A stretch of DNA of 64,000 nucleotides from Coxiellaceae bacterium (lineage in GTDB: Bacteria; Pseudomonadota; Gammaproteobacteria; Coxiellales; Coxiellaceae): the NCBI GenBank assembly GCA_029212885.1, contig JARGPC010000003.1:62001-126000 (forward strand). Direction: 5' to 3'. This document shows positions 8,987-18,696 of the stretch, in pieces. The stretch's first letter is position 1. Each line of letters begins with the position of its first letter. The translations under genes and the position numbers were made by a program. The notes under the pieces were generated by a model that saw only the letters and a program-made list of their open reading frames with translations, searched no databases and was not told the DNA's origin.

Positions 8987-10036
8987 ATGCGATTACCAAG
9001 AAACTACCGTGAAGTAGATATAACTTTACACCATAAATTCAAACAGAAAACGCAAATCATTGCCGGTATGGGGCAGCCACTAAAACAACTCCCATCAAAT
9101 GAAGACAGCAGTGAAACTAAAGCGTACTCCGGCGCCGAGGATGGCTGCATGCTTGAAGAGTGCCCTGAATATGTGAACGAAACAATGCATTGGTTAAAAA
9201 CACATGGAACAACAACAATACTGAATTTGCATGAGACGAGAGATGATCATGCAGCGGCTGAAGCTAAAGGATTAAAATACATAAACATGCCACTGAAGGA
9301 CTTCGAGTCAGTCACTTCAAAAAATTTAGACCAAATATACAGCAGTGTTACCGAAGCCATGTCCAATAATGAGCAAGTCGTTATTCATTGTGGCGCAGGC
9401 AACGGCCGAACAGCTGTTGCACTCGCTAGTTTAAAGATACATGAAGCATTACAACAACAATTCATTACTGGTAAACCATTTAAAAAAGTCACTGCAAGTA
9501 CAAAAATAGCCCTTACTGAAACTGTCACTTTTACAGATAGCGAGCTTGATGCCAGGTGTACACCAATCACCAAGGCTGCAATTGACCTTATCAGGGCTGC
9601 AGGATACGAGGGCACAAACAATGGAGCCAACTCAATAGAAAAGCCTGGCGATATAGACGATTTAAATAAACATGAAAAAGTTCTGAATATACGCTACGGA
9701 TTTTATACAAGCAAATTGGATAAAGACCCCACAGGTCAAACAGCCTACACTCTGGCCTTAGATAAAAATATTGAAGAATTAGCTACTTTATTAGACGCGA
9801 GAGGCTACAAATTAAGTGCTGAGAATATTGAAAAATACCGCGCCCTACCGAAAAAAAGTCAAACCCCATTAATGAAAGCTGTAATCGCTAGATCTTCAGC
9901 AAAAAGCGCACCCTCATGGATACCTCAGACAGGCATACAGCCAACCCGAAGCCGCATACCGCCACCGCCACCGCCACCTAAAGGTGTAGAAGAATTCAAA
10001 CAACCACCGACCGCCGCTAGCACACCTCGCATGTAA
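8987..10036 (+). CDS. dual-specificity/tyrosine phosphatase-like effector candidate
   Basis: A 349-residue protein without a signal peptide. Residues ~75-150 match a cysteine-dependent phosphatase. TTTILNLHETRDDH and GLKYINMPLKDF resemble the strand and acid-loop region, and HCGAGNGRTA (H134, C135, R141) is a complete C-x5-R P-loop. A middle segment (about 230-290) has TGQTAYTLALDKNIEELATL, which looks like one or two degenerate ankyrin-type helices. The C-terminus contains seven consecutive prolines (IPPPPPPPKG), as in eukaryotic SH3/WW ligands. Dual-specificity phosphatases with such additions are typical of secreted effectors in intracellular bacteria. A PmrA-like promoter motif precedes it. 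Substrate unknown; effector status is inferred. Confidence 0.75.
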   Translation: MRLPRNYREVDITLHHKFKQKTQIIAGMGQPLKQLPSNEDSSETKAYSGAEDGCMLEECPEYVNETMHWLKTHGTTTILNLHETRDDHAAAEAKGLKYINMPLKDFESVTSKNLDQIYSSVTEAMSNNEQVVIHCGAGNGRTAVALASLKIHEALQQQFITGKPFKKVTASTKIALTETVTFTDSELDARCTPITKAAIDLIRAAGYEGTNNGANSIEKPGDIDDLNKHEKVLNIRYGFYTSKLDKDPTGQTAYTLALDKNIEELATLLDARGYKLSAENIEKYRALPKKSQTPLMKAVIARSSAKSAPSWIPQTGIQPTRSRIPPPPPPPKGVEEFKQPPTAASTPRM

Positions 10037-10078
10037 CGACACTTGCCCTAACAGCGCATTTGGTGTTTAATCAGCGCC

Positions 10079-11257
10079 ATGAATAGCTCAGAAAACAAAC
10101 AAACAACAGTTGCTGTAGGTATCTCCGGCGGGGTGGACTCATCGGTGACCGCTTACCTATTGAAACAACAAGGTTATCGTGTGTTTGCGATTTTTATGCA
10201 GAACTGGGAAAGCGAAAATGATGACCCGCATTGCACGGCTGAGCAAGACCTGAGCGATGCTCGCACCGTCTGTGATGCGCTTGGTATCGAGTTGCATACC
10301 GTGAACTTTGCACAAGACTATTGGGATAATGTGTTTAGCCATTGCCTTTTAGAATTTAAAGCCGGGCGCACACCTAACCCCGACATTTTATGTAATCGTG
10401 AGATTAAATTTAATGTGCTGCTTGAGCATGCCAAATCATTGGGCGCTGATCTATTAGCCACCGGCCATTATGTTCGTCGAGGACATGCCAACAACCAAGC
10501 GACCTTACTCAAAGGGGTTGATGATAATAAAGACCAAAGTTATTTCTTGTATGCAATTACGCAACAACAAGTGGCGCAGAGTTTATTTCCGATTGGAGAG
10601 TTAATTAAGCCCGATGTGCGTAACATTGCTCAGCAACAAGGTTTTATTACCAGCACAAAAAAAGACAGTACCGGTATTTGTTTTATCGGTGAACGGCGGT
10701 TTAAAACGTTTTTAAGTGAGTTTATTTTAGCGCAGCCGGGTGATATGGAAACTGAAGACGGCAAGGTAATTGCCAAACATGATGGCATTATGTTTTACAC
10801 CATTGGTCAGCGCAAAGGGTTGAACATTGGTGGTGTTAAAAACGCGGTTGAAGATGCATGGTATGTGCTGGATAAAGACATTCAGCGCAACGTGTTAATA
10901 GTAGGTCAAGGACACAACCACCCTCGCCTATTTAAATCCGCACTGATCTGTGATCAATTGACTTGGATTAGTGGTGAGCTACCCGCCCTTGCGAAGGCCT
11001 ATCGCGCTAAAACGCGTTACCGCCAAGCCGACCAAGCCTGCACTATCGAAATCGTTTCGGACAACGGCTCAGCCACCCCAGGCAAAGACTCTGTCATCCC
11101 AGGCAAAGACTCTGTCATCCCGGACCCCGATCCGGGATCCAGTCAAAAAGCACGCCTCAAAATAACCTTTGAACAACCTCAACGCGCCATCACTCCCGGC
11201 CAATCGGTCGTACTATACAATGGCGACATATGCCTCGGCGGCGGCATCATCAACTAA
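10079..11257 (+). CDS. mnmA: tRNA-specific 2-thiouridylase MnmA with in-frame repeat insertion
   Basis: A 392-residue enzyme that puts the 2-thio group on the wobble uridine of Lys, Glu and Gln tRNAs, using ATP and sulfur relayed by the Tus proteins in relatives. The PP-loop SGGVDSS is at residues ~19-25. The catalytic cysteine lies in [12 protein letters not shown] and the second in [23 protein letters not shown] and the C-terminal [20 protein letters not shown] are intact. The protein is about 25 residues longer than E. coli MnmA (368). The excess falls at about residues 333-356, where a dispersed REP-like repeat is translated as two copies of PGKDSVI followed by [10 protein letters not shown] in the C-terminal beta-barrel. 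The stop overlaps the convergent ATPase stop by 3 bases. Confidence 0.96.
   Translation: MNSSENKQTTVAVGISGGVDSSVTAYLLKQQGYRVFAIFMQNWESENDDPHCTAEQDLSDARTVCDALGIELHTVNFAQDYWDNVFSHCLLEFKAGRTPNPDILCNREIKFNVLLEHAKSLGADLLATGHYVRRGHANNQATLLKGVDDNKDQSYFLYAITQQQVAQSLFPIGELIKPDVRNIAQQQGFITSTKKDSTGICFIGERRFKTFLSEFILAQPGDMETEDGKVIAKHDGIMFYTIGQRKGLNIGGVKNAVEDAWYVLDKDIQRNVLIVGQGHNHPRLFKSALICDQLTWISGELPALAKAYRAKTRYRQADQACTIEIVSDNGSATPGKDSVIPGKDSVIPDPDPGSSQKARLKITFEQPQRAITPGQSVVLYNGDICLGGGIIN
11078..11146. repeat. REP-like element inserted in the mnmA coding frame
   Basis: Two 21-bp units, CCAGGCAAAGACTCTGTCATC (split here as 11078-11098 and 11099-11119), then the palindrome CCCGGACCCCGATCCGGGAT and CCAGTC. 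The whole element keeps the frame open, since each unit is exactly seven codons. Confidence 0.85.
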
Positions 11258-12396
11258 ACAATATTTTCGGATTCATACGTTGCCAACACCCATTTAGTCA
11301 ACGGATCGATAATCTCATAGTGATTATTCTCTCTCAGCAGTAACGCCTCATCCTCTAAAATTTTCAATGCTGCGGTAATCGATGCACTTGAAAGATCCAG
11401 CCTGGTTTGATTTTCTCGCCCAGATATCGGTCCCTTGACACCGATGGCTATGACTGTCATTACCTTGAGCTGACTGGTATTTAATTGTGACAGTTTCATA
11501 CGCACATCAGGCAAGCGTACTTCCACCAAATGCTGCCAGCCCTCTTGAACATCTTTCACCGTGAATTGTCCCTGCCTTTTTGATAACCACAACTGGTGAC
11601 ACAAGTTATAGGTCCGCTTTGGGTGGCATTCGGATAGCTTTATAACCTCATCCAATACGTCCGTATCTAAAGCTTGCTCAAAACTTTGTTTAGCGGCGTG
11701 ATTAATGTATTTTTTATAAATCGAAGCTTCAATTTTTTCTAGTTTAATACGCTCACACAATTCATACAGAGGCATCGAGTCATCATCAAACATATGCTGT
11801 AATAAGCGTCGATTACTGCCCGAAAAAATAAAGGTCACGTGTTTAGCTTGTTGTGCAAATTCACGAATAGCACCTTGAATTTGTTTGCCCTCTTTCAGTA
11901 AATCAATTTCCTGAACTTCATCTAAAAACAAAACAACGCTTTCACCCAAGGATCCCAATACACTGTCTAGCAAAGCAAATGCGGTAAAAATATTTTCAGC
12001 CACATCGTCTTCTCTATCGGGTATGAGCTCTATCTCAGCCAACCCCTTGAAGCCGAAGGTCCAGTGTTTGTCTGATTGCGTAAAAAAAGCCTTCAAATGT
12101 GTAATCAGCTTTTCTAGCTGGGTTTGATTCTTACCCAGCATTTTCTGTATGCATTTACGTATTTTGCGCTCTACCGCTATTGCACTGCGTGATAGAAAGA
12201 AGTTCAGCTCTTCATATGGCAGTTCCATTTGCTTAAGCACATGGCGTGCCAAACTGGTCTTACCAAAGCGCCTAGGCGCTATCAGCAATGTATGATGCCC
12301 TAGTCGGATATTTGACTGTAAAACCTCTGATTCTTGCTCTCGCCCCAAAAACGCATGGCCGCTGGCTACCCCTTGCGGGAAAAAATCTTTATTCAT
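11254..12396 (-). CDS. AAA ATPase, archaeal-ATPase-like
   Basis: A 380-residue ATPase. FLGRE (residues 16-20) is the usual N-terminal box, Walker A is [10 protein letters not shown] (41-50), and Walker B is [10 protein letters not shown] (~153-162). [17 protein letters not shown] gives the sensor serine. The C-terminal ~80 residues look like a winged helix ([20 protein letters not shown]). This group of stand-alone STAND-like ATPases is frequent on accessory DNA and related to toxin-antitoxin or conflict systems, but its function is unproven. It differs from the ATPase at 5231, having no DUF4143 domain. It overlaps the mnmA stop convergently by a few bases and starts at an ATG 15 bases before an AT-rich spacer. 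Confidence 0.85.
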   Translation of the reverse strand: MNKDFFPQGVASGHAFLGREQESEVLQSNIRLGHHTLLIAPRRFGKTSLARHVLKQMELPYEELNFFLSRSAIAVERKIRKCIQKMLGKNQTQLEKLITHLKAFFTQSDKHWTFGFKGLAEIELIPDREDDVAENIFTAFALLDSVLGSLGESVVLFLDEVQEIDLLKEGKQIQGAIREFAQQAKHVTFIFSGSNRRLLQHMFDDDSMPLYELCERIKLEKIEASIYKKYINHAAKQSFEQALDTDVLDEVIKLSECHPKRTYNLCHQLWLSKRQGQFTVKDVQEGWQHLVEVRLPDVRMKLSQLNTSQLKVMTVIAIGVKGPISGRENQTRLDLSSASITAALKILEDEALLLRENNHYEIIDPLTKWVLATYESENIV

Positions 12397-12502
12397 TCAA
12401 TACCTTACTATAATTATACGGATTACTTGCCAATCACCTAGTAGGTGATTGGCTACTTATAACTTACCAAGCAAAAAAGCTACCGTCAACTTTTTTCGCG
12501 AT

Positions 12503-12535
12503 GTTAATACTACATTAATAGAGGTAAGGTATGAT
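12503..12535 (+). promoter_or_regulatory. PmrA-like box and -10 before an unknown gene
   Basis: GTTAATACT-AC-ATTAATAGA (12503-12522) has two TTAAT half-sites 11 bases apart. TATGAT at 12530-12535 starts 10 bases after the second half-site. This is the same arrangement as at 55712 and 31076. Confidence 0.55.
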
Positions 12536-12574
12536 CGTTAGCAAGCATTAATTAGACATGTAGAGATAGAGCGT

Positions 12575-13750
12575 ATGCCAGCCGGAAGAAGTCAGATGGA
12601 TCCGTATATCGGAGACACATATACAACAAATGAACGTGTCGCTGAAATTGACCATACTATTCTAGAGGCTTCATTATACCCAAACAATAAGCGCATTAAA
12701 TTAAAGCTGGTAGCCTCTACCGGTAACACATCAACAACTTCTTTCGAGTCAGCAGATGCACTTTATCAAGCCGCAGCTTCACAGCCTAAGTCTACACAAG
12801 AATTTATAGTCGAATGTGACCACCAGAATGCTCGACAAACACTGCTATTAGTAACACAATTATTAATAAAGCAAAGCCTGCAAACTCTTTTCATTAAAAA
12901 CGAATTACCGCAAAATGACTATGAAGTGGATAAATTAGTAAAGTTTCAACTCAAGCGCGCAAAGGAAGCCTTATCTGCTGCAGGTATAAAAATATTCGAT
13001 CGTAAAATTTTTAATGAATTACAGCAGCACACTGATTTATTAAAGGCAAACTACCAAGCATACTCAAGCTCACTGAAGCAAGATTTAACAGGCGAATATG
13101 CGTTTGAACAAGCCATGAGATCAGATGATGTAGAAATGTTAAGCCTTTTAGCCAACGGCAAAAAATACAGTATCTCTTCAGCCCTTGTTGAACGATCAAT
13201 TAATAAAGAGCTTACTGGCACAACACGCACTATTCAGGCATTAATTAAGCATGCAAAACCAACACTAAGCCAAACTCAAGCTTATTATACTCAAGCAAAA
13301 AACAATAAAACTAAAAAAGCATCAAGCCTTTTAAAATATGCACCTTCGGCAATTTTTATTCGTAAATTAAAACGCAAATTATCAACATACCAAACTGATC
13401 GCGTAGCAAAACAAATAACAGCACGCATGGATGATTCACGCGGTAAGGCTGTGGAAGCTTTAAATACACGCCTTACTGATTTTGATCCATTAACCTGTAG
13501 CTATGCTGACGTTGAGGCTTTAAAAACAGCTATTAATGCGGTTAAAGCCACAGGCAACTCAACACCCACCTTTTTCCGATCAGGTAATAGACTGTATTTT
13601 GATGTAGTGGTCAAGCCTCTGCAAAAATTTGTTGATAATGCCTTACAAGAATTACAAAAAACAGAACAGTCTGTTGATTCGTCGACATCATATGCGCAAA
13701 TGGTGCAGCACGCAGCAGAATCTATTCACTATAAAACACCAGCACAATGA
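12575..13750 (+). CDS. hypothetical protein, effector candidate
   Basis: A 391-residue, hydrophilic, mostly helical protein with no signal peptide or membrane segment. I recognise no domain. The first ~115 residues look globular (LKLVASTGNTSTTSFESADA, EFIVECDHQNARQTLLLVT). Residues ~115-200 are charged helices, including a short ankyrin-like run AFEQAMRSDDVEMLSLLANG. The last third (IRKLKRKLSTYQTDRVAKQI, KPLQKFVDNALQELQKTEQS) suggests a coiled coil. It sits behind a PmrA-like box in an effector-rich stretch and has no close partner gene. Effector status rests on the promoter and setting only. Confidence 0.65.
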   Translation: MPAGRSQMDPYIGDTYTTNERVAEIDHTILEASLYPNNKRIKLKLVASTGNTSTTSFESADALYQAAASQPKSTQEFIVECDHQNARQTLLLVTQLLIKQSLQTLFIKNELPQNDYEVDKLVKFQLKRAKEALSAAGIKIFDRKIFNELQQHTDLLKANYQAYSSSLKQDLTGEYAFEQAMRSDDVEMLSLLANGKKYSISSALVERSINKELTGTTRTIQALIKHAKPTLSQTQAYYTQAKNNKTKKASSLLKYAPSAIFIRKLKRKLSTYQTDRVAKQITARMDDSRGKAVEALNTRLTDFDPLTCSYADVEALKTAINAVKATGNSTPTFFRSGNRLYFDVVVKPLQKFVDNALQELQKTEQSVDSSTSYAQMVQHAAESIHYKTPAQ

Positions 13751-13901
13751 CAAACCATACGCCTCGGATCACTACTATCGTTTTTATAAATACCTACCAA
13801 AATTAACATTAATAAAACACCACAACCCATTGTTTTAATGCAATTAATTAATATCTATGTTACTCTTGATCAATGCGCGCATAAAACAAAAAGAGAAAGC
13901 A

Positions 13902-14300
13902 ATGCCAAAAGAAATACCAAATCATATAAACAGAAGACACGAACGACAGTCAAACCGCATGAGGGAACCACTTGAGCCGATCATTAAAACCATACCGGCA
14001 ATGGACCAAACAGATGATCACTGCGAAGAAGATAACCTCTCAGTAGCCCCCGCTATGGACCAAACAGATGATCACTGCGAAGAAGGTAACCTCTCAGTAG
14101 CCCCCGCTATGGACCTCACTGTAAGTATTCGACCATACAATTCTATATTCACAACCTCGCCAGTAACATCCACAAAAAAACACACGGCAGAAGAAAAAGC
14201 ACCACCACTTACTGGACTCAGAACTCAAGGTGAAATCGAAACCAAAGCAGATAGAACCTCTGAAAATACTGACTTTACTGTATCATCGTACCGTGGCTAA
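13902..14300 (+). CDS. hypothetical protein with an 18-residue tandem repeat
   Basis: A 132-residue hydrophilic protein. The ATG at 13902 is preferred over one at 13857 because AGAGAAAG lies just upstream. It has no signal peptide and no recognised domain. Residues ~34-70 consist of two near-identical 18-residue units (AMDQTDDHCEEDNLSVAP, then the same with G for D) and the start of a third. The nucleotide unit is 54 bp. The rest is Lys/Arg-rich at the N-terminus and Thr/Ser/Glu-rich at the C-terminus, suggesting disorder. Its stop overlaps the convergent membrane-protein gene by 4 bases. It could be an effector or simply a young, poorly conserved ORF. Confidence 0.5.
   Translation: MPKEIPNHINRRHERQSNRMREPLEPIIKTIPAMDQTDDHCEEDNLSVAPAMDQTDDHCEEGNLSVAPAMDLTVSIRPYNSIFTTSPVTSTKKHTAEEKAPPLTGLRTQGEIETKADRTSENTDFTVSSYRG
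14001..14116 (+). repeat. 54-bp in-frame tandem repeat
   Basis: Units begin at the ATGGACCAAACAGATGATCA of 14001 and 14055. A third, partial unit (ATGGACC) begins at 14109. The two full copies differ by one base. Confidence 0.9.
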
Positions 14301-14998
14301 ACTTTCTTAGCGTAATGCAGCAACATCAACTCGTTATACATCACGAGCACTGCTGCATAAACCCACGGACCGAGAAGAAACATCACTAGCACTTCCAGAA
14401 TGGATAACATCATCTCTGGCAAGTGCAACAGTTTTGCCATCGTCAGAATCACAAAGATCAATACATTGGGTGCAATGATCACACCAAAGGTGCGCATCAC
14501 ATTACCCCACACCAATTCAAAGCTGGCTTTTATGGCGGTAAAAGGTTTGACCTGTTTAAAAATCACCAACGGCATCACCATCGAGGTGACTGTCATCACA
14601 AACAAACCTGGAATAACAAACAGCACCATACCAACTGCGGTTAAAAAGTACACCACCACAATAGCCATGGTTAAACCCAAAACACGCGGATGCGCGTAAG
14701 CGATTGATGAGGAAAGCGGCACCGGCTCATCACGACCAACACTCATCATCTGATGCATAATGATAATCGACGAATAACAGACCACGAAGATACTAACCAC
14801 GATAGCCAACAACACCGCCCAACGCACACCGGTGGTAGAATCTTCGATACTGATCATCTGTGGCACATGATTAACCAAAGTAGTAATTAATGCTGAAATA
14901 AAACTAATCACCAACACGCGCAACAATGAAGCTCGATACAGCTGCACACTGTTTACAATCAACTGCTTTACGGTTTGTGAGGTTTTCATAAATAACAT
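14297..14998 (-). CDS. polytopic inner-membrane protein
   Basis: About 233 residues from the ATG at 14998, chosen because AGGAG lies 10 bases upstream; a longer ORF to 15034 has no ribosome site. About six hydrophobic segments are visible. They include VLVISFISALITTLV, WAVLLAIVVSIFVVCYSSII, AIVVVYFLTAVGMVLFVIPG with LFVMTVTSMVMPLVIF, FGVIIAPNVLIFVIL and VLVMFLLGPWVYAAVLVMY. The VIPGLFVM...PLVIF..V....A...S pattern resembles the YciC/UPF0259 and GPDPase membrane-domain families of integral membrane proteins, whose role is unclear. It is divergent from mfd, only ~50 bases apart. The family match is tentative. Confidence 0.75.
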   Translation of the reverse strand: MLFMKTSQTVKQLIVNSVQLYRASLLRVLVISFISALITTLVNHVPQMISIEDSTTGVRWAVLLAIVVSIFVVCYSSIIIMHQMMSVGRDEPVPLSSSIAYAHPRVLGLTMAIVVVYFLTAVGMVLFVIPGLFVMTVTSMVMPLVIFKQVKPFTAIKASFELVWGNVMRTFGVIIAPNVLIFVILTMAKLLHLPEMMLSILEVLVMFLLGPWVYAAVLVMYNELMLLHYAKKV

Positions 14999-15045
14999 CG
15001 GCCAATAGCTCCTATTACTTTTGTTTGGTCGCAAATCGCGCTACT

Positions 15046-18000
15046 ATGAGCAACCATAAATATAACGACCGTTTAGCCATGATAGCATACAAGCCAAGTC
15101 AGTCTAATACACTGAATAATAAAAAAGAATCAATTAAATGGGGTAACTGTATAAACAGTGCACCTGCGCTATTAATTGCTGAATACCTGCAAGTGCAAAC
15201 ACAGCCATTGCTCGTGATAACAGAAAACAACCAAGCTTGTGATCAACTGTCAGACGAGCTTAGATTCTTTGGTGTGAAGGACGAAGATATTTATTTATTT
15301 CCCGATTGGGAGGTCTTACCTTACGATGCTTTCTCGCCGCATGAAGAAATCGTATCGGATCGTATTCGCACATTATATAAAGCTAGCCAATTGCAAAGCG
15401 GGGTTATTATTGCGCCGATTACCAGCTGCATTCAACATTTACTGCCAGTAGATTATTTACAGGGCAACGTATTAAGCCTTGCCGAAAAAGACACGCTCAA
15501 TCTCAGCGTATGGACCAAGCAATTAACCTTAGCGGGTTACCTGCGTGTGGCTGAAGTGATCAAGCCGGGGGAGTTTGCGATTCGCGGATCGATTATTGAT
15601 CTATACCCACTGGGTAGTCCGCACCCGGTACGCATTGATTTATTTGATGATGAAATTGATAGCTTGCGTTACTTTGATAGTGAAACACAGCGTTCGATTG
15701 ATACATTGAACTCGATTGAAATTTTACCAGCCCATGAATACCCGCTAACTGAAGAAGCCATTACTCACTTTCGTGGTCGTTGGCGACAATTGTTTAGCGG
15801 CAACCCGAACGACAGTGTTGTCTATAGTGGTGTGAGCAATGCTGAAGTCGTAGCAGGTGTGGAATTTTACTTGCCGTTGTTTTACCCGCAAACCAATACG
15901 CTATTCGATTACTTGCCCGATAACAGTCATATTTTATTTATGCCACACGTTGAGGAACGCCTGAAAAGTTATTGGCACGATATCGAACATCGCTATGAGC
16001 AATTACGCTATGATATTCAACGGCCTATTTTACCACCAAAAGATTTATACCTCAGCAAAGACGAGCTATTTAGTGCCGCCAAAGCGTTTAGTCAAATCAA
16101 AACACAGCTAGAAACGCTACAAGCCAAGGCGAGTCATGTTAATTTCAAAATAAAACCGCTGCTCGATTTAAGCATTGAACATAAGCAGCAGCAACCATTA
16201 AAACGCTTGCAAAATGCATTAAACGGCTACGATGGTAAAGTGATTTTTTGCGCTGAAAGCGAAGGTCGACGTGAAGTACTGCATGATTTATTGAGCAAAA
16301 GCCTAACAGGTATTACGCCGTGTGACCGCTGGCAGCAAGCGGTAGATCAACAAACACCGCTTGTATTAATGGTTTCACCATTGCGTGATGGTTTTATGGT
16401 ACTCGAGCCTAACGTTATGCTGATTACCGAGAATGACTTACTTGGTGAGCATGTCCAGCGCCGCAAGCGAAGCGCGATTCAACAAGACCCCAACACCATG
16501 ATCCGCAGCTTAACCGAGCTTAACATTGGTGATCCTATTGTGCATATTACCCATGGTATCGGTCGTTACTTGGGTTTGAAGCATATAAAAACTGGCGGTG
16601 TTGATAATGAGTTTGTTGAATTGGAATACGCGGGTGGCGATAAGATCTTTATTCCGGTAGATCGCCTTAACCAACTCAATCGTTACATTAGCAGCAATAT
16701 CGAACACGCGACACTAAACAAGCTTGGCAGCAAGCAATGGAGCGCACAAAAACAAAAAGCACTCAAACAGATTCAAGATGTGGCTGCTAAGTTATTATCG
16801 ATCTACAGTGAACGTGCTAGCAAACCTGGCTTTGTATTCAATAAAACCACTGACGAATTTACGCGCTTTCGGGCCAGCTTTCCGTTTGAAGAGACCCCTG
16901 ACCAAGAACAGGCCATTGATGCAGTAATTACCGACATGGCGACTGATAAGAGCATGGACCGATTGGTCTGTGGTGATGTTGGCTTTGGTAAAACTGAAGT
17001 AGCAATTCAAGCGGCGTTTGTGGCTGCCATTAATAATAAGCAAGCTGCTATCTTAGTACCCACCACCCTACTCGCTAATCAACATTTACAAAGTTTTCAA
17101 AATCGCTTTGCTGATTGGCCAATGAAAGTCGCGCACTTTACTCGCTTTAATACGCCTAAAGAGCAAAGCGAAGTCATTAAAGGCTTAGCCAGTGGCAAGA
17201 TTGATATCGTGATTGGCACACATAAACTGCTAAGCGAAAGTGTTAAGTTTAAAGACTTAGGCTTATTGGTGATTGATGAAGAACATCGCTTTGGTGTCAA
17301 ACAAAAAGAAAAAATAAAAGCCATGCGCGCTAATGTTGATATTTTAACGTTAACTGCCACACCAATACCACGAACATTGAACATGGCATTCCACGGCATA
17401 CGTGACCTCTCCATTATCGCCACACCACCACAAAAGCGTCTTTCAGTAAAAACTTTTGTTCGCGAAAACAGTGATGCCTTAATTCAAGAGGCGGTGATGC
17501 GTGAGCTCATGCGTGGTGGTCAAGTGTATTACTTGCATAATGACATTGCTACCATTCAAGCCACCGCTGAAAAGCTACAAAAATTGTTACCCGACATCAA
17601 AATCGCAGTAGCGCATGGCCAAACCGCCAAGCAGCAACTTGAACGCATTATGTTGGATTTTTATCATCAACGCATTCACTTATTATTATGCACAACCATT
17701 ATTGAATCAGGTATCGATGTACCCACTGCCAATACCATCATCATGGATCGTGCTGATAAATTAGGTTTAGCGCAACTGCATCAATTACGCGGACGTGTCG
17801 GTCGCTCACACCACCAAGCCTATGCGTATTTATTGGTGCCGACACTTAAAGCCTTACGTAAAGACGCCAAATCGCGACTCGAAGCGATTGCCGCTTGCGA
17901 TGAACTCGGTGCAGGCTTTAATCTGGCGAGTCATGACTTAGAAATCCGTGGTGCCGGCGAAATCTTGGGCGACGAACAAAGCGGCCATATGCAGGTCATT

Positions 18001-18534
18001 GGCTTCTCTTTATATATGGATATGCTAAATCAAGCGGTCGAAGCGCTAAAACGTGGCGAGTCGATTTCGACATACCATACACCGCCAGAAATCGAAGTAG
18101 AGCTGCGAATAAGCGCCTTAATTCCAGAAACCTTTATCCCTGATGTGCAAGCGCGTTTAGTATTATACAAACAACTGGCCGACTGTAATGATGTGGCGGC
18201 TATTGATGAGTTTAAAGTGAGTATGATTGATCGTTTTGGCGCATTACCTGAACCGGTCAATAACTTATTAGCCATTAGTAAACTCAAGTTGCAAATCAAA
18301 CCGATGAAGATCACCAAAATTGAAAGCAATGGCGAATTCGGCTATTTGCATTTAGATAAAGAGCCCAACATCAACGTACCGAAACTCTTAGAGCTTATTC
18401 AAAAACAATCCAAGCAATACCAGCTTATCGGTGGCAGTACACTACGTTTTCAGTTGAGCCCCAAAGCGGCGCAAGACAAACTAAAGGTCATTCATTCGCT
18501 GATTGAGCGGCTGTCTAACAAAAAAGTTAGCTAA
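15046..18534 (+). CDS. mfd: transcription-repair coupling factor Mfd
   Basis: About 1162 residues (E. coli 1148). Mfd releases RNA polymerase stalled at DNA damage and recruits UvrA. The N-terminal UvrB-like region holds LFPDWEVLPYDAFSPHEEIV and GEFAIRGSIIDLYPLG. The polymerase-interaction domain starts at DPIVHITHGIGRYLGLKHI. The RecG-like motor has GDVGFGKTEVA (Walker A), VIDEEHRFG (DEEH box), TLTATPIPRTLNMA and ESGIDVPTANTIIMDRADKLG...LRGRVGRS. The C-terminal domain includes EIRGAGEILGDEQSGHMQ. The ATG at 15046 was chosen over a TTG at 15025. A csiV-like gene lies nearby, which fits mfd neighbourhoods in other gammaproteobacteria. Confidence 0.96.
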   Translation: MSNHKYNDRLAMIAYKPSQSNTLNNKKESIKWGNCINSAPALLIAEYLQVQTQPLLVITENNQACDQLSDELRFFGVKDEDIYLFPDWEVLPYDAFSPHEEIVSDRIRTLYKASQLQSGVIIAPITSCIQHLLPVDYLQGNVLSLAEKDTLNLSVWTKQLTLAGYLRVAEVIKPGEFAIRGSIIDLYPLGSPHPVRIDLFDDEIDSLRYFDSETQRSIDTLNSIEILPAHEYPLTEEAITHFRGRWRQLFSGNPNDSVVYSGVSNAEVVAGVEFYLPLFYPQTNTLFDYLPDNSHILFMPHVEERLKSYWHDIEHRYEQLRYDIQRPILPPKDLYLSKDELFSAAKAFSQIKTQLETLQAKASHVNFKIKPLLDLSIEHKQQQPLKRLQNALNGYDGKVIFCAESEGRREVLHDLLSKSLTGITPCDRWQQAVDQQTPLVLMVSPLRDGFMVLEPNVMLITENDLLGEHVQRRKRSAIQQDPNTMIRSLTELNIGDPIVHITHGIGRYLGLKHIKTGGVDNEFVELEYAGGDKIFIPVDRLNQLNRYISSNIEHATLNKLGSKQWSAQKQKALKQIQDVAAKLLSIYSERASKPGFVFNKTTDEFTRFRASFPFEETPDQEQAIDAVITDMATDKSMDRLVCGDVGFGKTEVAIQAAFVAAINNKQAAILVPTTLLANQHLQSFQNRFADWPMKVAHFTRFNTPKEQSEVIKGLASGKIDIVIGTHKLLSESVKFKDLGLLVIDEEHRFGVKQKEKIKAMRANVDILTLTATPIPRTLNMAFHGIRDLSIIATPPQKRLSVKTFVRENSDALIQEAVMRELMRGGQVYYLHNDIATIQATAEKLQKLLPDIKIAVAHGQTAKQQLERIMLDFYHQRIHLLLCTTIIESGIDVPTANTIIMDRADKLGLAQLHQLRGRVGRSHHQAYAYLLVPTLKALRKDAKSRLEAIAACDELGAGFNLASHDLEIRGAGEILGDEQSGHMQVIGFSLYMDMLNQAVEALKRGESISTYHTPPEIEVELRISALIPETFIPDVQARLVLYKQLADCNDVAAIDEFKVSMIDRFGALPEPVNNLLAISKLKLQIKPMKITKIESNGEFGYLHLDKEPNINVPKLLELIQKQSKQYQLIGGSTLRFQLSPKAAQDKLKVIHSLIERLSNKKVS

Positions 18535-18537
18535 TGG

Positions 18538-18672
18538 TTGTCGAACTCGGAAAGTGTCTTCCCGCACTCGGAAACTGTCATCCCGCACTCGGAAACTGTC
18601 ATCCCGCACTCGATGCGGGATCCAGTCTACACATGGATCCCGGACAATTGCTACGCAATTTCCGGGATGACA
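18538..18672. repeat. REP-like array with expanded left arm
   Basis: Three ~21-bp units of the form CACTCGGAAACTGTCATCCCG precede the palindrome CATCCCGCACTCGATGCGGGATCC. A second element (ATGGATCCCGG, inner hairpin, CCGGGATGACAAA) follows at 18632-18672. It separates convergent mfd and the SPFH gene. Confidence 0.85.
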
Positions 18673-18696
18673 AACCAGAAGGCCTGGATAAAAAAG

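Noticed and set aside
15025..15045. TTG start for mfd seven codons upstream.
   Set aside because: No ribosome site; it would run further into the divergent gene's leader. The ATG at 15046 is used, though the true start could be 15079.
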